Source of the DNA: Acidobacteriaceae bacterium
GTDB lineage: Bacteria; Acidobacteriota; Terriglobia; Terriglobales; Acidobacteriaceae
Direction: 5' to 3'
Assembly: GCA_003165095.1 (NCBI GenBank)
Contig: PLSH01000185.1
Coordinates: forward strand, 13,997 to 20,664
DNA length: 6,668 bases
This document shows, piece by piece, positions 4,512 to 6,668 of this stretch; within the stretch, counting starts at the first letter, position 1, and every line of letters begins with the position of its first letter. A program made the translations under genes and the position numbers. The notes beneath the pieces are model-generated. The model searched no databases and was not told where the DNA came from. It was given only the letters and a program-made list of their open reading frames with translations.

Positions 4512-5624
4512 CTATAGTGTGCGCTTGAACAGCGGGGTGGCAATCAGGAGCGTGCTCACGCCGAAGACGAGCAGGAAGGCAAGGTCGTACTTGATGGCCG
4601 TGAATCCGCCGTCCTTGAGCAGTATGGATTTGAAGCCGTGAATCACGTAGGTAAACGGGTCGACCACGGACAAAACCTGCATCCACTTGGGGAACGACGC
4701 CGTCGGATACATGGCGCCCGAGGGATAGAGCAGGAGGACATTGAGTATGCCGAACATGGCGCGCGGCACCAGCGGATCGTCCACGCGGACCATGAGCAGA
4801 AACATCATCCCGTTGAACGCGATCGAGCCGGCGATGATCAGGCACAGCATCTGCAACAGGATCATGGGATGAAAAACGACGCCCAGGCCGGCGACGAGTG
4901 AGCCGATGACCGTCAGGCAGACGCCGCTTAGCACCGCCTTGATGGCTCCGGCGATGTTAAGGCCGAAGACGAGCTCGAATTTGGTAATGGGCGTAACCAG
5001 GTAGCCCTCGTGCACGCCGCGCGCCTTGTCGTCGATGTAGAGCATGCCGCCGCCGATCATCACCGAGATGTACATGGCGAGCGCGACCGTCATCGGCAAC
5101 AGATACTTCAGGTAGTTCACGTAGGGGTAAAGCTCCACTACTTCGAGCGCGATGGTGGTGGTCAGGCGCGGCTGCACAACCGGGGCGTTCAGGGCGTCCA
5201 CCAGCGACTGCATCTCGCCTTCGAGCGCTGACGAAGTGAACAGATCGGAGTTATCGACGACGAAGCCCAGCTTGGGCGCGTCCTCGGCGTAGACGCGGCG
5301 CGAGTATTGCGCCGGAATGATGATCGCGGCGTCGATCTTGCCGGTGCGTACGTCTTCGCGGGCCTGCACTTCGCTCTGGTACTCGATGGCAGAGAAGGTT
5401 TTGATGTTGACGGCCACGGCGTCGAAGGCCTCGCGCAACTTCACGGCCTGCGGCCCGTGGTCGTAGTCCACCACGCCCACGTGCGTGCCTACGATCTTGC
5501 CGCCAAAGGCATTGCCGATGATGACGAGCTGCAGGATGGGCATCATGAGCGACATGATCATGAGCATGGGCGAGCGGAAAAACTTGCGCATTTCGCGCTC
5601 GATGATGGCAGACATGCGGTTCAT
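4512..5624 (-). CDS. ABC-2 type exporter membrane protein
   Basis: The 370 residues have the YhhJ/DrrB-like ABC2_membrane_3 layout. A short cytoplasmic interface helix IEREMRKFFRSP (8-19) precedes membrane segment 1 at about 20-38. A large extracytoplasmic domain of about 135 residues (40-172) follows, then membrane segments near 174-194, 219-245, 252-275, 288-305 and 346-363, and a basic C-terminus FKRTL. It is expected to form the channel of an ATP-driven exporter in the inner membrane as a homodimer with the ATPase encoded just upstream. The start ATG at 5624 overlaps the ATPase stop as ATGA and is preceded by GGGAG (5632-5636) at 7 bases, implying translational coupling. The frame can be extended to 5888 but that part overlaps the ATPase gene and has shadow composition. 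The substrate cannot be told from sequence. YhhJ-like systems often work with an HlyD-type adaptor and TolC; neither is in view. A stop-codon-spanning 7-bp inverted repeat (4506-4527) is probably incidental. Confidence 0.92.
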   Translation of the reverse strand: MNRMSAIIEREMRKFFRSPMLMIMSLMMPILQLVIIGNAFGGKIVGTHVGVVDYDHGPQAVKLREAFDAVAVNIKTFSAIEYQSEVQAREDVRTGKIDAAIIIPAQYSRRVYAEDAPKLGFVVDNSDLFTSSALEGEMQSLVDALNAPVVQPRLTTTIALEVVELYPYVNYLKYLLPMTVALAMYISVMIGGGMLYIDDKARGVHEGYLVTPITKFELVFGLNIAGAIKAVLSGVCLTVIGSLVAGLGVVFHPMILLQMLCLIIAGSIAFNGMMFLLMVRVDDPLVPRAMFGILNVLLLYPSGAMYPTASFPKWMQVLSVVDPFTYVIHGFKSILLKDGGFTAIKYDLAFLLVFGVSTLLIATPLFKRTL

Positions 5625-6664
5625 GGGCGCGCTCCCGGCCGCGGCGGCATGCTGAAGACCGGCTTCACCTGCTCGTCGCGCAGTTGACGCCCGGTGTAGT
5701 GGATAAATACGTCGTCGAGCGTGGTGTTTTGCACGCTCAGCGAGGTGAGCGTCTCGCCCAGGCTTGCTGCCAGCTCCACGATCTGCATGGTGGTCTTCGA
5801 TCCCGACTTGGTGATGACGCGGTAGAATCCCGAGCCCTCGGGCTGCACGCTGGTGACGCCTTCCATCCCCTCCAGGCGCCCCGGCCACGCTTCGTCGTCG
5901 CGGTCAAACTTCACTTCGACTACATTCGCTCCCGCAACGCTGTTCTTCAGCTCCACGGGCGTGCCCAGCGCCACCAGGTTGCCGTGATCCACAATCGCAA
6001 TCCGGTCGCACAGCTTATCGGCCTCTTCCATGTAGTGCGTGGTCAGCAGCATGGTCAGGTTGCGCGTGGCCTTGAGCTTGTTCAGCATCTCCCACACCGC
6101 AATGCGCGACACCGGATCGAGGCCCGTGGTGGGCTCGTCGAGAAAGAAGATGCGCGGATTGTGTACCAGGCCGCGCGCGATTTCAAGCCGGCGCCGCATG
6201 CCGCCGGAGAGCGTCTTGGTCTGCGCATCGCGCCACTCGGTCAGGTCGACGGCCTCCAGCACTTCGGCAATGCTCTTCTCGCGAATTCCGCGCGGCACGC
6301 TGTAGAGCTTGGCGTAAATGGACAGGTTCTCATAGACGGTCAGATCCTGGTCGCTGGTGAGCGCCTGGGGAATGACGCCGATAATCCGCCGCACATCGTC
6401 GGGATCTTTGCTCACGTCGTGCCCGCCCACAATGGCTTTGCCCTTGGTTACGGGGATGAGCGTGGTCATCATGCGGATGAGCGTGCTCTTGCCGGCGCCG
6501 TTCGGACCCAGCAAACCGAAGATCTCGCCCTCGGTCACGCTGAAGTTCACATCCTTGACGGCTTCAAAGTCGCCGTAACGCTTCCAGATGTGCTCGACAG
6601 CAATGGCGACAGGACGCGGCGCGCCGTTGCCATTGGCCGGAAACTGGTTGGACGCCGCGCTCAC
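5621..6664 (-). CDS. ABC exporter ATP-binding protein, DrrA type
   Basis: This is a complete nucleotide-binding domain: Walker A GPNGAGKST (residues 53-61), Q-loop Q100 in GVIPQ, ABC signature LSGGM (152-156), Walker B IFFLDEP (172-178), D-loop GLD (181-183), and switch His210 in TTHYMEEAD. A C-terminal extension of about 100 residues ends in NTTLDDVFIHYTGRQLRD (313-330), the block typical of DrrA-family drug or lipid exporter ATPases. It hydrolyses ATP to power the membrane partner encoded immediately downstream, with which it shares an ATGA overlap (5621-5624). The GTG at 6664 is the first start in the window, but only four more bases are visible and the frame stays open to the edge, so the true start may lie outside. 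Residues 1-18 are low in conservation and dispensable to the fold. Daunorubicin resistance is the family name only; the substrate is unknown. Confidence 0.94.
   Translation of the reverse strand: MSAASNQFPANGNGAPRPVAIAVEHIWKRYGDFEAVKDVNFSVTEGEIFGLLGPNGAGKSTLIRMMTTLIPVTKGKAIVGGHDVSKDPDDVRRIIGVIPQALTSDQDLTVYENLSIYAKLYSVPRGIREKSIAEVLEAVDLTEWRDAQTKTLSGGMRRRLEIARGLVHNPRIFFLDEPTTGLDPVSRIAVWEMLNKLKATRNLTMLLTTHYMEEADKLCDRIAIVDHGNLVALGTPVELKNSVAGANVVEVKFDRDDEAWPGRLEGMEGVTSVQPEGSGFYRVITKSGSKTTMQIVELAASLGETLTSLSVQNTTLDDVFIHYTGRQLRDEQVKPVFSMPPRPGARP
5632..5636 (-). promoter_or_regulatory. Ribosome binding site of the exporter membrane gene
   Basis: GGGAG on the minus strand lies 7 bases before ATG 5624, inside the last codons of the ATPase gene. 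Together with the ATGA overlap it fixes the start of the membrane protein. Confidence 0.7.
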
Positions 6665-6668
6665 TTCT

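Noticed and set aside
4506..4527. 7-bp inverted repeat CAAGCGC/GCGCTTG across the stop codon of the ABC membrane gene
   Set aside because: It is short, has an 8-base loop and no U tract, and is partly fixed by coding sequence (FKRTL); most likely coincidental.
4375..4845. 156-codon minus-strand frame over the end of the ABC membrane gene
   Set aside because: It is a shadow frame inside a confidently identified membrane protein, with Arg/His/Pro-rich composition.
5625..5888. 88-residue N-terminal extension of the ABC membrane protein
   Set aside because: It overlaps the ATPase gene out of frame and is Arg/His/Ala-rich shadow sequence; ATGA coupling and the ribosome site support 5624.

Overview
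The window reads as a chromosomal segment from a GC-rich Gram-negative-type bacterium. Acidobacteriota (Terriglobia-like) is my best guess, from the gene mix and general sequence style; this is an impression, not a phylogenetic result. Three genes or groups read rightward (bases 1-3621), one small gene reads leftward, one small gene reads rightward, and a two-gene ABC exporter operon reads leftward to the right edge.

Left block (1-3621, + strand): the ATPase end of a PhoR-type sensor histidine kinase, cut by the window edge; then a secreted GtaA-type 'glutaminase A' family protein (start at 448, clear signal peptide); then PstS, the periplasmic phosphate-binding protein (GTG start at 2620). 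PhoR plus PstS points to a phosphate-starvation locus. The large secreted enzyme between them and the absence of pstCAB after pstS are the unusual points. A strong hairpin at 3624-3664 closes the block and also serves the convergent gene on the other strand.

Middle (3676-4511): a 107-residue CyaY/frataxin homologue on the minus strand, and a divergent 82-residue acidic protein of unknown function on the plus strand. The small gene has a near-consensus sigma-28 (FliA-type) promoter, TAAAGTCC-N11-GCCGATAA, followed by a strong GGGAGG ribosome binding site. This suggests a flagellar or motility-linked small protein and is the most interesting observation here. Downstream lies a 10-bp perfect hairpin that looks like an intergenic repeat element.

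Right block (4512-6664, - strand): a DrrA-type ABC ATPase and an ABC-2 type membrane protein with ATGA start/stop overlap, together a complete export pair of unknown substrate. The ATPase start lies four bases from the window edge and remains uncertain.
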